Positions 24,240-32,800 of a stretch of DNA of 55,449 nt are shown here, one piece after another. The translations under genes were made by a program, and so were the position numbers. This DNA is from JAGQRJ01 sp041402045 (GTDB lineage: Bacteria > Planctomycetota > J058): positions 1 through 55,449 of the forward strand of contig JAWKSZ010000056.1 in the NCBI GenBank assembly GCA_041402045.1, read 5' to 3'. The stretch's first letter is position 1. Each line of letters opens with the position of its first letter. A model generated the notes under the pieces. That model did not search any database. It worked only from the letters and a program-made list of their open reading frames with translations, and was not told the origin of the DNA.

Positions 24240-24517
24240 TAGGCAGCCTCTCCGGCCACGAACGTCGAGGTCAGGAGCAGGACGTCGCCCTGCTTCGTGC
24301 CTGCGCTGCCGAGGCTGTCCACCTCCTTGTATTCCCGACCCGTCCGCTTGTTGCTCAGCTCGTACGCGACCTGATTGCCGTCAGGTCCCGTGAGCGGGAG
24401 GCCGAGCTCCTTCACGAGGGCGGGCAGGAGCTCCTGGATCGCGGCGTCGTCAGGGAGCTCCACGTCGAACTCCTGGTTGGTGTCTGCGCGGACCAAGGTG
24501 ACGGAGATCTGGGCCAT
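24239..24517 (-). CDS. ubiquitin-like modifier (YukD-like beta-grasp)
   Basis: 92 residues. The pattern ISVTLVRADTNQEFDVELP, AIQELLPALVKELGLP, a basic central hairpin (LSNKRTGREY) and TKQGDVLLLTSTF matches a YukD-like ubiquitin fold. The C-terminus reads FVAGEAA: a single glycine followed by three residues rather than a terminal Gly-Gly, implying either processing after Gly89 by the adjacent JAMM protease or an unusual terminus. The ATG at 24517 lies one base after the E1 stop, with a G-rich ribosome-binding site inside the E1 end. A TTG 21 bases further upstream is less likely. Central substrate of the E1, E2 and JAMM genes. Confidence 0.88.
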   Translation of the reverse strand: MAQISVTLVRADTNQEFDVELPDDAAIQELLPALVKELGLPLTGPDGNQVAYELSNKRTGREYKEVDSLGSAGTKQGDVLLLTSTFVAGEAA

Positions 24518-24518
24518 T

Positions 24519-25793
24519 TCAGTGCCCCCCTTTCCCAAACAGTTGTTCGAGGTCCCCGGTGAGTTCGATCAGGACCTCTTCGCCCGTGTCGTCGTTGCGG
24601 CCGCGCACGACGTGAAGCGGCGGCAAGCCTAGCTCGGCCAAGGTCTTGCTGCCCAGCCCCTCGCTGCCGTCGAACATGGAGCGGACGTCCGGCGCCATGG
24701 GCTGCTGGCAGCTCGGGCAGAGCGCGTGTTCTTCGCGGAGGTCGCCAGCGAGGGCGATCACCGCGCGATCCTGCTGGCATTGGACGCAGCTCAGGCCGAC
24801 GATGATCTCACGGTCGTCGTCCAGCGAGAGGTACGCCTCTGGGCCCAGCTGGTCACGAATCACCGCGAGCAGCTCGTCCAGGGTCGAGGTGCCCGCTTGG
24901 AGCGGCGACTCGAACACCTTCCGCTCGTGCAGGCACTCCATCCAGGCGTGCGCAGGGCAGTTCTCCGCGTCGACGTCCAGGGTGATGTCGAAGAACACGT
25001 CGCTCATGCCGTACAGGCCCAGGCGCCGCCCGCTGGGGACCGGCATGCTGTGGATCAGGCGCACCGCGATCTGCGTTTGGAGTCCGCTCGCGATCGCCGC
25101 GATCGTGGGCGCCGTGGGGACCTTGCCCAAGGAGATCTCCTTGCGCCCGAGCTTGAGGCAGGACTGGCGCCTGCGGAACTCGTTGCGGTCCGCCTGCTTC
25201 AGTCGACACTCGTAGCACGGGCCGTCCGGCGGCGTGAAGGTGTAGACGTCGCCGTTGAGGTGGTCCAGGCCAGCGTCTACGGAGGGCCGCGCGAAGCGAT
25301 AGCAATGCCGGGAGAGGTAGACGCGGGCCGCGATGTTGTCCAGGCAGCCCAGGACGACGTCCGCGCGCCGCACCAGCCCGAGCCCGACCGAGAACCGCAG
25401 GTCACCCTGGATCGGGATCGCGGTCACGTCGGGGTTCAGCTCCATGGCGCGCTCGCAGGCGACCTCCGCCTTCTGCCTGCCGACGTCGTGTTGGCGGAAG
25501 AGCACGGAGCGCGTGAGGTTGGAGGTCTCGATCGCGTCCATGTCCAGCACGAAGATCCGTCCCACTCCGAGCAGGGCCAGGTTCTTGAGCGCTTCATTCC
25601 CGAGCGCGCCGGCTCCCGCGACGATCACCACGGCGTCTTGGAGGCGCTTTTGGTCCCACCAGTGGATGAGCCGCAGGCGGTGGTAGCGGTCTTCCTCGAG
25701 GTCCTCGCGGGAGATTTGGATCGCTCCAGGGGCCCCACCGTGGCCAGGATCAAGGGGAGCAGTACCGCGCGTGGCCTTGAGCTCGATCTTCAT
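24519..25793 (-). CDS. E1-like ThiF/MoeB-family activating enzyme with Zn-ribbon
   Basis: 424 residues. The adenylation domain starts about residue 35 (YHRLRLIHWW), with the nucleotide loop GAGALGNE (60-67), DMD at the ribose-binding strand end (84-86), the catalytic-Arg segment NLTRSVLFR and the DVVLGCLDN switch. A first Cys pair is CYEC (193, 196). Cys212 in RRQSCLKLG, before PTAPTIAAIASGLQ, is my candidate thioester cysteine. A four-Cys ribbon (C336, C339, C359, C362) and a small C-terminal domain (about 370-420) ending LTGDLEQLFG follow. It should adenylate the Ubl C-terminus. Begins 21 bases after the methyltransferase gene on the same strand. Confidence 0.93.
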   Translation of the reverse strand: MKIELKATRGTAPLDPGHGGAPGAIQISREDLEEDRYHRLRLIHWWDQKRLQDAVVIVAGAGALGNEALKNLALLGVGRIFVLDMDAIETSNLTRSVLFRQHDVGRQKAEVACERAMELNPDVTAIPIQGDLRFSVGLGLVRRADVVLGCLDNIAARVYLSRHCYRFARPSVDAGLDHLNGDVYTFTPPDGPCYECRLKQADRNEFRRRQSCLKLGRKEISLGKVPTAPTIAAIASGLQTQIAVRLIHSMPVPSGRRLGLYGMSDVFFDITLDVDAENCPAHAWMECLHERKVFESPLQAGTSTLDELLAVIRDQLGPEAYLSLDDDREIIVGLSCVQCQQDRAVIALAGDLREEHALCPSCQQPMAPDVRSMFDGSEGLGSKTLAELGLPPLHVVRGRNDDTGEEVLIELTGDLEQLFGKGGH

Positions 25794-25814
25794 GCGAGTG
25801 TTGAAGATACCAGG

Positions 25815-26495
25815 TCAAGCGCGAGCCCGCACGAGAAGCTGGAAGCCCAGCAGGCCGGGCCAAACCCTCGCCCCGGCCAGGCGGGCTGCGCTCAGCAGGG
25901 CCCAGGGGGCGCTGCGGCGAACGGCGTCGGGCAGGAAGAGCTCCAGGGGCACCAGAGACTGGCTGCGGGACTCGATCCGCAGCCCCGAGGACACGAGCAG
26001 CCGCTCGAAGCTCTTGCGCGTGAAGAAGCGCAGGTGCGTGCGGTCGAGGATCCCGCGGTCGGCATACTCGAAGCGACCGGCCGCTAGCTGAGCGCGGACG
26101 CTCCAATGCGCGACGTTCGGGACCGAGACCAGGATCCAGGCTCCAGGCCGGCAGCGGGCCACGATCCCGTCGAGCAACACCTTCGGCTCCTGGACGTGCT
26201 CCAGCACGTCCAACGCCAGGGCCAGGTCGAACTCCCCCTCCTCGAGCTGCTCGAGAGAGGGGAGCCATGGATCGGAGCTCGGCCAGTCAGGCGGGGGGCC
26301 GCACCCTGGCTCGATCGCGGTGAACCTCGACCCAGGACGCGCGACCCGAATCCGCTGGCTGATCGCCCCGCCCGCAGCGCCGACGTCGAGCACGCTCAGG
26401 GGGCCTCCCGGGAGGGCGGCCACCTGGTTCAGCGCCCAGGTATGCGAGCTTCCGGGGAAGGGCTTGAAGTCGTAGGACTCTGCCGGGGTGGCCAC
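25815..26495 (-). CDS. class I SAM-dependent methyltransferase
   Basis: 226 residues, Methyltransf_11/23-type. Motif I is LSVLDVGAAGGAIS (about 33-46), motif II FDLALALDVLEHVQEP (about 88-104), then RPGAWILVSVPNVAHW and the FFTRKSFERLL helix common in sugar-pathway methyltransferases that follow glycosyltransferases. It starts at a GTG 16 bases after the glycosyltransferase stop and ends 21 bases before the E1 gene, so it may be part of one transcript with the ubiquitin-like operon. Substrate unknown; a glycan or lipid-linked sugar is the conservative guess from its upstream neighbour. Confidence 0.85.
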   Translation of the reverse strand: MATPAESYDFKPFPGSSHTWALNQVAALPGGPLSVLDVGAAGGAISQRIRVARPGSRFTAIEPGCGPPPDWPSSDPWLPSLEQLEEGEFDLALALDVLEHVQEPKVLLDGIVARCRPGAWILVSVPNVAHWSVRAQLAAGRFEYADRGILDRTHLRFFTRKSFERLLVSSGLRIESRSQSLVPLELFLPDAVRRSAPWALLSAARLAGARVWPGLLGFQLLVRARA

Positions 26496-26511
26496 CTGGG
26501 ACGCCTACGAC

Positions 26512-27357
26512 TCAGCCCGCAGCGCCAGGATCAACGACGGGGAGGGGCTTGGGCTCCGCGACCGGCGGGTCGGCCGGCGAGTGGGGACGCGGGACGTCCA
26601 CCGGGCCGGGGAAGGCCAGCTGCCCTTGTCGGTGTTTGAGCCAGTAGCGCGTGCTGGCGACCAGGCAGTTGACCGCGTAGGGAACGCCGTTCACGTGGCA
26701 GATCTCGTCGCCGTAGTAGGTCGGGATCGGGCGCTCGACGATCTTCAGCCCGCGCTCGTGGGCGGAGAGCAGGATCTGGGTATCGAAGTGCCAGGTGTTC
26801 GAGAAGGACTCGAACGGAATCTGCTGCAGCGCTCGGCGGCTGTAGAGCCGGTAGCCCGAGTGGAACTCGCTGATCTCCAGCTTCGTCAGCCGGTTTTGGA
26901 CGGCGGTCAGGACCCGGTTCCCCACGAACTTGTAGACCGGCATGCCCCCCTGCAGGGCCCGCCACGGAACCTTCATGCGGGACCCGAAGACCACGTCGGC
27001 TCCCTCCTGCTCGAAGGGGGCGAGCAGCTCGGGCAGCGCTTCGGGGGCATACTGCCCGTCGCCGTGGAGCATGACCACGACGTCGAACTCTTGCTCCAGG
27101 GCGTAGCGGTAGCCGACCTTCTGATTCCCACCGTAGCCCTGGTTCTCGAGGTTGCGGAACACGACCAGCTTGTCGAGCCCGTGCTTGAGCTTGTATCCGA
27201 GGGCGGCGTAATAGGTGTTGTCGGAGCTGGCGTCGTCTATGACGAAGATCTGAGCGACCTTCTCCTGGACCGACGCAGGGATCCGCTCGATCGTCTGCAC
27301 GAGATGCCGCACTGCGTTGTAGGCAATGACGAAGATCCCGATCCGGGGTTGCTCCAT
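26512..27357 (-). CDS. family 2 glycosyltransferase (dolichol-phosphate mannosyltransferase-like)
   Basis: 281 residues, GT-A fold. IGIFVIAYNA, the FVIDDASSDNT nucleotide site, NQGYGGNQKVGYRYAL and the metal motif MLHGDGQY (a DxD equivalent) identify the polyprenyl-phosphate sugar transferase group; RMKVPWR and SGYRLYSRRAL fit as well. The C-terminal 40 residues are Pro-rich and carry no transmembrane helix. It would move a sugar from a nucleotide donor to a polyprenyl phosphate or a lipid acceptor. First gene of the minus-strand run glycosyltransferase - methyltransferase - E1 - Ubl - E2 - JAMM. The ATG is six bases after a TATGAT element, so the mRNA may be leaderless. Confidence 0.88.
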   Translation of the reverse strand: MEQPRIGIFVIAYNAVRHLVQTIERIPASVQEKVAQIFVIDDASSDNTYYAALGYKLKHGLDKLVVFRNLENQGYGGNQKVGYRYALEQEFDVVVMLHGDGQYAPEALPELLAPFEQEGADVVFGSRMKVPWRALQGGMPVYKFVGNRVLTAVQNRLTKLEISEFHSGYRLYSRRALQQIPFESFSNTWHFDTQILLSAHERGLKIVERPIPTYYGDEICHVNGVPYAVNCLVASTRYWLKHRQGQLAFPGPVDVPRPHSPADPPVAEPKPLPVVDPGAAG

Positions 27358-27363
27358 GGGGGA

Positions 27364-27375
27364 ATCATATAGGAT
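27364..27375. promoter_or_regulatory. abutting divergent -10 elements of the glycosyltransferase-Ubl run and the ECF sigma gene
   Basis: Minus-strand TATGAT (27364-27369) and plus-strand TAGGAT (27370-27375) sit side by side in the only AT-rich part of a 41-bp divergent gap. Transcription from TATGAT would begin about at the glycosyltransferase ATG. No good -35 was found for either. Confidence 0.4.
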
Positions 27376-27398
27376 CGGCGGGGTTGGGGGCCGAGTTC

Positions 27399-27944
27399 AT
27401 GGAATTGAATGACGCCGAGTTGATGCGGCGGATCGAGCAACGCAACTCGAGCGCGCTTAGCGCCCTGTACGACCGTCACGGGCCCGCGTGCCTGGCCCTG
27501 GCCCAGCGCGTGCTCGGGGACTCCAGCGTCGCCGAGGACGTGGTGCAAGAGCTCTTCGTCAAGGTCTGGGAGGCCCCCAACGCCTACCAGCCAGCCCGAG
27601 GAACGGTGAAGACGTGGCTCATAACCACGGCTCGGAGCCGCGCGATCGACGCGTTGCGGAAGCGGCGCACGCGCGACCGGATCCAAGGGCAGGCGGGTGA
27701 CGAGCAGCCTGACTACTCGCTGCCTCCTCGGCGCGCCTCGAGCACGGTGGGGAGGGCGGTCGAGGGATTGCCCGAGGATCAGCGCCGGGTGATCGAGTTG
27801 GCCTACTTCGAGGGCCTCACGCAAGCCGAGATCTCGGATCGCCTGGACATGCCGCTCGGCACGACCAAGTCGCGCTTGCGCCTGGGGCTGAGCAAGCTCA
27901 AGCAGACCTTTCTCTCGATTCGGCGCCAGCGAGGTGAGTCGTGA
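27399..27944 (+). CDS. ECF-type RNA polymerase sigma factor (SigK-like)
   Basis: 181 residues. Region 2 spans about 5-75 (ALSALYDRHGPACLALAQRVL, AEDVVQELFVKVWEAP, GTVKTWLITTARSRAIDALRKRR); region 4 at about 115-170 (LPEDQRRVIELAYFEGLTQAEI, GTTKSRLRLGLSKLK). The short linker and the following RskA-like gene place it near the SigK group. The ATG at 27399 is preferred over a TTG five codons upstream. It overlaps the anti-sigma GTG by four bases (GTGA) and is divergent from the glycosyltransferase-Ubl run across only 41 bases. Confidence 0.9.
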   Translation: MELNDAELMRRIEQRNSSALSALYDRHGPACLALAQRVLGDSSVAEDVVQELFVKVWEAPNAYQPARGTVKTWLITTARSRAIDALRKRRTRDRIQGQAGDEQPDYSLPPRRASSTVGRAVEGLPEDQRRVIELAYFEGLTQAEISDRLDMPLGTTKSRLRLGLSKLKQTFLSIRRQRGES

Positions 27945-28282
27945 CCGAGGAGGACGAGCAGCTCTGCATGAGCTACGCCCTGGGCACCCTCGACGGTGAG
28001 GAGCGGGAGCGGTTCGAGGCGAGGTTGGCCCAGGAGACCCTGCTCCTGGAGCAGGTGCGGGCCTTCGAGACGTTGTATGCTGAGCAGGAAGAGGACAGCG
28101 CAACCCCCGCGAGCATTCGCCTCAAGGAGTCCATCATGAGTCAGATCTCCGGCGATCCGGCACCCTCGAGCAACGAGCCCAGCGAGCCCATGCTGGCCAG
28201 CCAGGTCCTTGCGCTGCTTGCGTTTGGGGTCGTGATCGCGGTCGCGTGCTTCACCGCGTTCGGGGTCAGCCTCCTGCGCTAG
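27941..28282 (+). CDS. short RskA-like membrane anti-sigma factor
   Basis: 113 residues. The N-terminus SYALGTLDGEERERFEARLAQ is the signature of RskA-type anti-sigma domains, without the zinc-binding Cys/His of other classes. One transmembrane helix (about 87-108, LALLAFGVVIAVACFTAF) anchors it; almost nothing lies outside the membrane, so the signal must act on the helix or the cytoplasmic part, unlike RskA proteins with a large outer domain. Coupled to the sigma gene by a GTGA overlap. It converges with arfB, ten bases away. Confidence 0.85.
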   Translation: MTEEDEQLCMSYALGTLDGEERERFEARLAQETLLLEQVRAFETLYAEQEEDSATPASIRLKESIMSQISGDPAPSSNEPSEPMLASQVLALLAFGVVIAVACFTAFGVSLLR

Positions 28283-28292
28283 CGACGGCGGA

Positions 28293-28718
28293 CTACGAGT
28301 CGAAGCGTTCGCGGCGCCCCTGCTTCTTCTGGCTCTGGCGCTGCTTGGCTTCCTTGCGCCGCCGCTTGACGCCCTTGCCCGCCTTGGTCGGGATCCTTCG
28401 CTTTTGCTTGGCGAGGGCCTGGGCCAGGACCTCGCGGAGCTTCTCCAGGCAGCGCTCTCGGTTGCGGCTCTGGTCGCGGTGCTCGTCGGCGGAGATCACC
28501 AGCTCGCCGTCCTTGGTCAGGAACCGCGCCGGAACGCGGGCGAGGACGCGGGCCTTCTGCCCCTCCGTGAGCGCCTGACTCTCCTGGACCGAGAAGCGCA
28601 GCACGATCTTGGTGGCGACCTTGTTGACGTGCTGTCCGCCGGGTCCCCCGGCCCGCGCGGCCTGAAAGGCCAGCTCGCTCTCGGGGATCTCGACGCTGGG
28701 GGTGATCCTGAGGGTCAT
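28293..28718 (-). CDS. arfB: peptidyl-tRNA hydrolase ArfB (YaeJ) ribosome-rescue factor
   Basis: 141 residues, the same length as E. coli ArfB. Contains the release-factor GGQ motif in ARAGGPGGQHVNKVATKI (about 26-43) and the very basic C-terminal tail (KRRIPTKAGKGVKRRR) that enters the empty mRNA channel. It hydrolyses peptidyl-tRNA on stalled ribosomes. The ATG at 28718 immediately precedes the domain; longer in-frame readings add unrelated Arg/Pro-rich sequence. Downstream it converges with the anti-sigma gene; upstream is a 207-bp gap before the Y1 transposase-like gene. Confidence 0.92.
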   Translation of the reverse strand: MTLRITPSVEIPESELAFQAARAGGPGGQHVNKVATKIVLRFSVQESQALTEGQKARVLARVPARFLTKDGELVISADEHRDQSRNRERCLEKLREVLAQALAKQKRRIPTKAGKGVKRRRKEAKQRQSQKKQGRRERFDS

Positions 28719-28925
28719 GGCTCCGGTTCTACCGTGGGAAGCGGGCTGGCTGTCAGCGAGGCCCTCGACCCGGCCGGGCGGCGCCCCGAGGCTCACCCAG
28801 GGTGGCACGATGATACGAACGTTGGGCAACATCCGCCCAACGAACTCATCGACCTCCCAGGGGACGCGCGCTAAACCCCCGGGATGGGTCGGGGCAGGAG
28901 GCACGGGTCGTGCACCAGGTCCCGC

Positions 28926-29843
28926 GTGACCTATCCACGCCGCGTCCTGCCCAAGTGCACTCAGCTCGTGACCCGCCGAACGATGGCTCGGAGGTTCCTC
29001 CTGCGGCCGTCCGACGAGGTCAATCGGATCCTGATCTATCTCCTGGCGCTCTACGCGAGTCGCCACGGGGTGCTGCTGCACGCGTTCGCGCTGCTGTCCA
29101 CCCACCTGCACCTCATGAAGACCGACGTGAAGGCGGACATGCCAGGCTTCATGCGCGACCTGAACTCACAGACGACCAAGCGCATGAACCGTCTGCTCCA
29201 GCGCGAAGGCTCCCTGTGGGACGCCCGCAAGTACGGAAACGTGGAGGTGCATGGCGAGCACGCGGCCTGGGACAAGCTGGTCTACGTCATGACGAACCCC
29301 GTCAAGCACGCCTGGGTGGAGGAGCCGGCAGAGTGGCCGGGGCTGTTGACCACCGTCGAGGACTTCAGGCGAGGGAAGGTCGTCGTGGAGCGGCCCGATC
29401 TGGAGTGCTTCAAGGGGAGCACCCTGCCCAAGCGCGTCCAGCTCGAGCTCGTGCCGCCTCCCGCCTTGGCGCACCTCCCTCGGGAAGAGTTCCTGGCCGA
29501 GTTGGAGCGCAGGGTGTCCGAGCGGGTGGCCGAACTTCGAGCTGGACTTCGTCAACCGCAGCGGTCTTGCCTCGGCCGTCGCGTCGTCCTGCAAGCCAGC
29601 CGGGAAGGCCGTCTGCAGCGGCCCTTGGAGCGCAGCGACGTCGCCCCCCGGATCTCGCGCCTCGACGAGGACCCCGACCGCTGCGCGGAGCTGATTCGCG
29701 AGCTCCAGGCGCGGCGCACGGCGCATGCCGAGGCCCGAGGCCCATGGCGTCAGGGCGAGCATGCGGTGGTGTTCCCCCAGGGGACCTACGCCTACCGAGT
29801 CCTGCACGGGACGCGGTCTGCCGGGGCTGATCCGCCAGGCTGA
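28926..29843 (+). CDS. Y1/REP-associated transposase-like protein
   Basis: 305 residues. The N-terminus VTYPRRVLPKCTQLVTRR is typical of a clade of single-copy IS200/REP-associated (RAYT-like) transposase proteins in planctomycetes and deltaproteobacteria. The HUH pair is STHLHL near residue 62, and a candidate nucleophile Tyr is in ARKYGNVEV near residue 99. The GTG at 28926 is chosen from this conserved start; an ATG 14 codons upstream is possible. The C-terminal 130 residues are an extra domain rich in Arg and Glu. No flanking terminal repeats or target duplication are seen, so it looks domesticated or immobile. The upstream gap holds a hairpin GTTGGGC/GCCCAAC. Confidence 0.78.
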   Translation: MTYPRRVLPKCTQLVTRRTMARRFLLRPSDEVNRILIYLLALYASRHGVLLHAFALLSTHLHLMKTDVKADMPGFMRDLNSQTTKRMNRLLQREGSLWDARKYGNVEVHGEHAAWDKLVYVMTNPVKHAWVEEPAEWPGLLTTVEDFRRGKVVVERPDLECFKGSTLPKRVQLELVPPPALAHLPREEFLAELERRVSERVAELRAGLRQPQRSCLGRRVVLQASREGRLQRPLERSDVAPRISRLDEDPDRCAELIRELQARRTAHAEARGPWRQGEHAVVFPQGTYAYRVLHGTRSAGADPPG

Positions 29844-29849
29844 GCCTGC

Positions 29850-32800
29850 TCAGCCGAGCTGAACCTCGGCTTCGCTGACCTCGAAGCCCAGCCGATCGGT
29901 CGAGCGCTTGAGCTCGACCCGGTAGCGCAGACGCGTGCCGGCGCTGAAGTTCGCCAGGTCGTCGTCGACGAACCTCCCCTGCGGCTCTCCCCCCGAGAAG
30001 CTGCACACCACCTTCCCGGCCTGCTGGTTCCCCACGGCCCTCACGATGTCGAACGCGGGCCACCGGGGCGCCGGGCAGGAGAGCGAGATCTCGACCCGCT
30101 GCTTGCTCCCGAAGAGGCCTCGGGGCTGCTGGGCGGAGATCGAGAGCGTCCCACCCAGGGTGGGAGGGAGGACGAGACGCGGGCCGGCGACCTCGAAGGC
30201 CTCCCCGTGGACCGAGAGGGTCACCACCAGGCGATAGCCCCAGGAGAGGAAGCTCGGCGCCTCGTCGTCGACGAAGGAGGTGGCGGTGGGGGGCAGCTCC
30301 GCGGAGAACGGGGCGCTGAGGGCCTCCAGCTCGTCCCCGGCGAGGGACGGCGGGACGTCCTGGAGGCCGCGCTCGAGCACCAGGCGCGTCACGTGCACCG
30401 GGCCTTCCAGGAACGGCGGCCACGACCAGGAGAGGTGCGGGGCCCCCCCGCGGGAGGTGGAGCGCAGCTCGGCGAAGTCGTCGGAGAGTCCGAGGATCGG
30501 GCGGATCAGGACGGGGCGCGCCAAGGAGCCATTGAGGGAGGCCACGACGTAGGTCGCCAGCTCGCCCGACGGAGGGGCGGGGCAGCGCACGAGCTCCTTG
30601 CGCTTGCTCCGCGGGCGGAGCGCCAGCTCCGTGAGGCCCAGGTCCTCCGCAGCGTGGAGGTCGAAGGTCGCGCCGCGGTCGAGGAGGGCCTCGAACTCCG
30701 GGGCTGGGCGGGACGAACGGAAGACCGCAGCGCCCGACGCGTGGAGCCGGGCCGAGGCAGGCACCGGGAGGTAGCGCACCAGGACCGCGCCCGGTTCGGA
30801 GCGGAGCTCGACCTGAGGCAGGTCGGGCGGGGACGCGAGGGCGGTCACCTCCACCTCGTGAGCCCGAACCTCACCGCCGGCGGCCCACTCGCAGGAGACC
30901 GCATAGCGATAGGACTGCCGCGGGGTGACGTCCTCGTCGACCAGCGAGGTGGCGTCGGGACCCAAGGACCAGGTGCGCTCTTCGCCTGCTCTGCCTCCCG
31001 CGGCGACGCGGACCACTCGATAGCCTGCAGGCGGCGCGGCAGGAGGCGACCAGCGCAGCTCGACGCAGTCCCCGCGCGGCGGGGCGGTGAGCGCAGTCAG
31101 GTCGTCCCAGGCCGTCGCCTCGCGCTCCACGGCCTGCGCAGGGTCGGGCGAACCTGCGTGCACGGGGACGACCCGCACTCGGGTCGGCACACCGGGACGC
31201 GCGGGGAGCTCGAGGGTGAGGGGCTCGCCGGCAGGCGCGGTCTCGAGCAGGCGCCAGGCCTCCTGCGGCGCGCGCACGTAGACCTGCAGCGCCTCGCAGC
31301 GCTCGGTCGGCGGCGTCACGCGCAGCGACAAGCTCCCTTGCTGGGCCTCGAGCTCCACGGGGCCCAGGGCGCCCGCAGGCTCACGGGGGGCGGCCTCGAC
31401 CAGGCGGCCCTCCGAGGTCACGCCGCCCAGGCGCAACGCGAGCCGATAGTGCACCGGAGCCCCGACGGGCAGCGGCGCGTCCACGTGGGAGCCGCGCGCG
31501 AGGCCCGAGAGCGGAGCTCCGTCGGCGAGGTCGGCCGGGGGCCGCTCGAGGTTGCGCACCGCGACGACCTCGGCCGCGGCCGGGTCGAGGCCGGGCGGCA
31601 GCTCCCAGCTCAGGCACACCGCCTCGCCGCCCGGCTCGGCGGCGACGGCCTCGAGCTCTGCCCACGGTGTGGCCTGGGCCTCGGCGGACTGCATGGCCCG
31701 GGTCTCCCCGTGGACCAGGCGAGCCGTGTAGCGATAGCAGACGCCGGGGTCGACCTCGAGGTCGACCAGCTCGGGCTCCGCGCCGCGGCGCAGGACCCGC
31801 GGTCCCTCGGGAAAGGCGGGGTCCCGGGTGACCTCCAGCCGGTCGTAGCTCGAGCTCGCCGGCCAGGTCCAGCGCAGGGCTGCCTGGAGGTTGCCGCCCT
31901 GGGCCTCGAGCCCCGTGAGGGCGGGGGGAGGGCCGAGGGCCACCGCCGCGCCCTCCGCGCCCGGCGAGCGCGAGCCGTCCGACAACGACACGCACACCCG
32001 GTAGCGCACGCGCTGGTCGGGGTCCAGGCAGTCGTGGACCCAGGTGCCGGAGCCTTGCTCCGAGTGCGCGAGGCGACCGTCGGCGTAGACCTCGATCAGC
32101 GCCTCGGGCTCCGCGTCCCAGCGCAGGTGCACGCAGCCGATCCCCGGCTCGCAGGCGAAGTCCAGGACCTCGGGCCCCCCCCAGTAGGACGCCAGGCCTG
32201 GCGGAGCCAGCCGACCGTCCACCCGGGCGAACGCCGCGTAGCGCTCCGCCGGGGTCGGGTCCACGTAGGGCAGCGCCTCGACGGAGACCTCCACGGGCTC
32301 GGCGCCGTCGTCAGGGACCCAGGGGTCCTCCGCGCCGCACCGCACGAAGACCACCGCGGACGTGCCCGCGGGCAGCGCCTCGAGGGAGAGCTCCGCGCCG
32401 GCCTCGGCCTTGGTCACCCGCAGCCGCGGAGGCGCGGGGGCCGGGCGCGCGGCGACCCAGGGCAGCAGCGGGGGAGGGCTGAGCGCGCTGGGCTCCGCGT
32501 GGCGCAGCTCGGGCGCAGGCGCCTGAGCGAGCCAAGGGTCGAGGGTGGGACCGGGCGTCGCGCCCGGGTGCTGCGCCAGGAACGCCGCGCGGCGCGCGCG
32601 CACCGCCTCGAGCGAACGCAGCGGGTGACGGGGCTGCACGAGCACGCGCAGGCGGTCGTGGGCCGGGTCCAGCGCCCAGCGCGCTGTGTGGTCTGGCTCC
32701 GCGGGGGCGGGGCCGAGGACCCACCCGGCCCCCGCGCTCGCGGGGAAGCAGCGCGTGGCCGTCCCGCGGCGCGCGGCGCCGTGGTCGGCGAGGTCGCGGC

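Noticed and set aside
23171..25793. Type II CBASS operon
   Set aside because: E1, E2 and JAB-like genes are present, but there is no cyclic-nucleotide synthase (CD-NTase) or effector, and a dedicated Ubl is encoded.
24726..26087. A 453-codon plus-strand frame opposite the E1 gene
   Set aside because: No family features; the minus strand has the full E1 motif set and a coupled operon.
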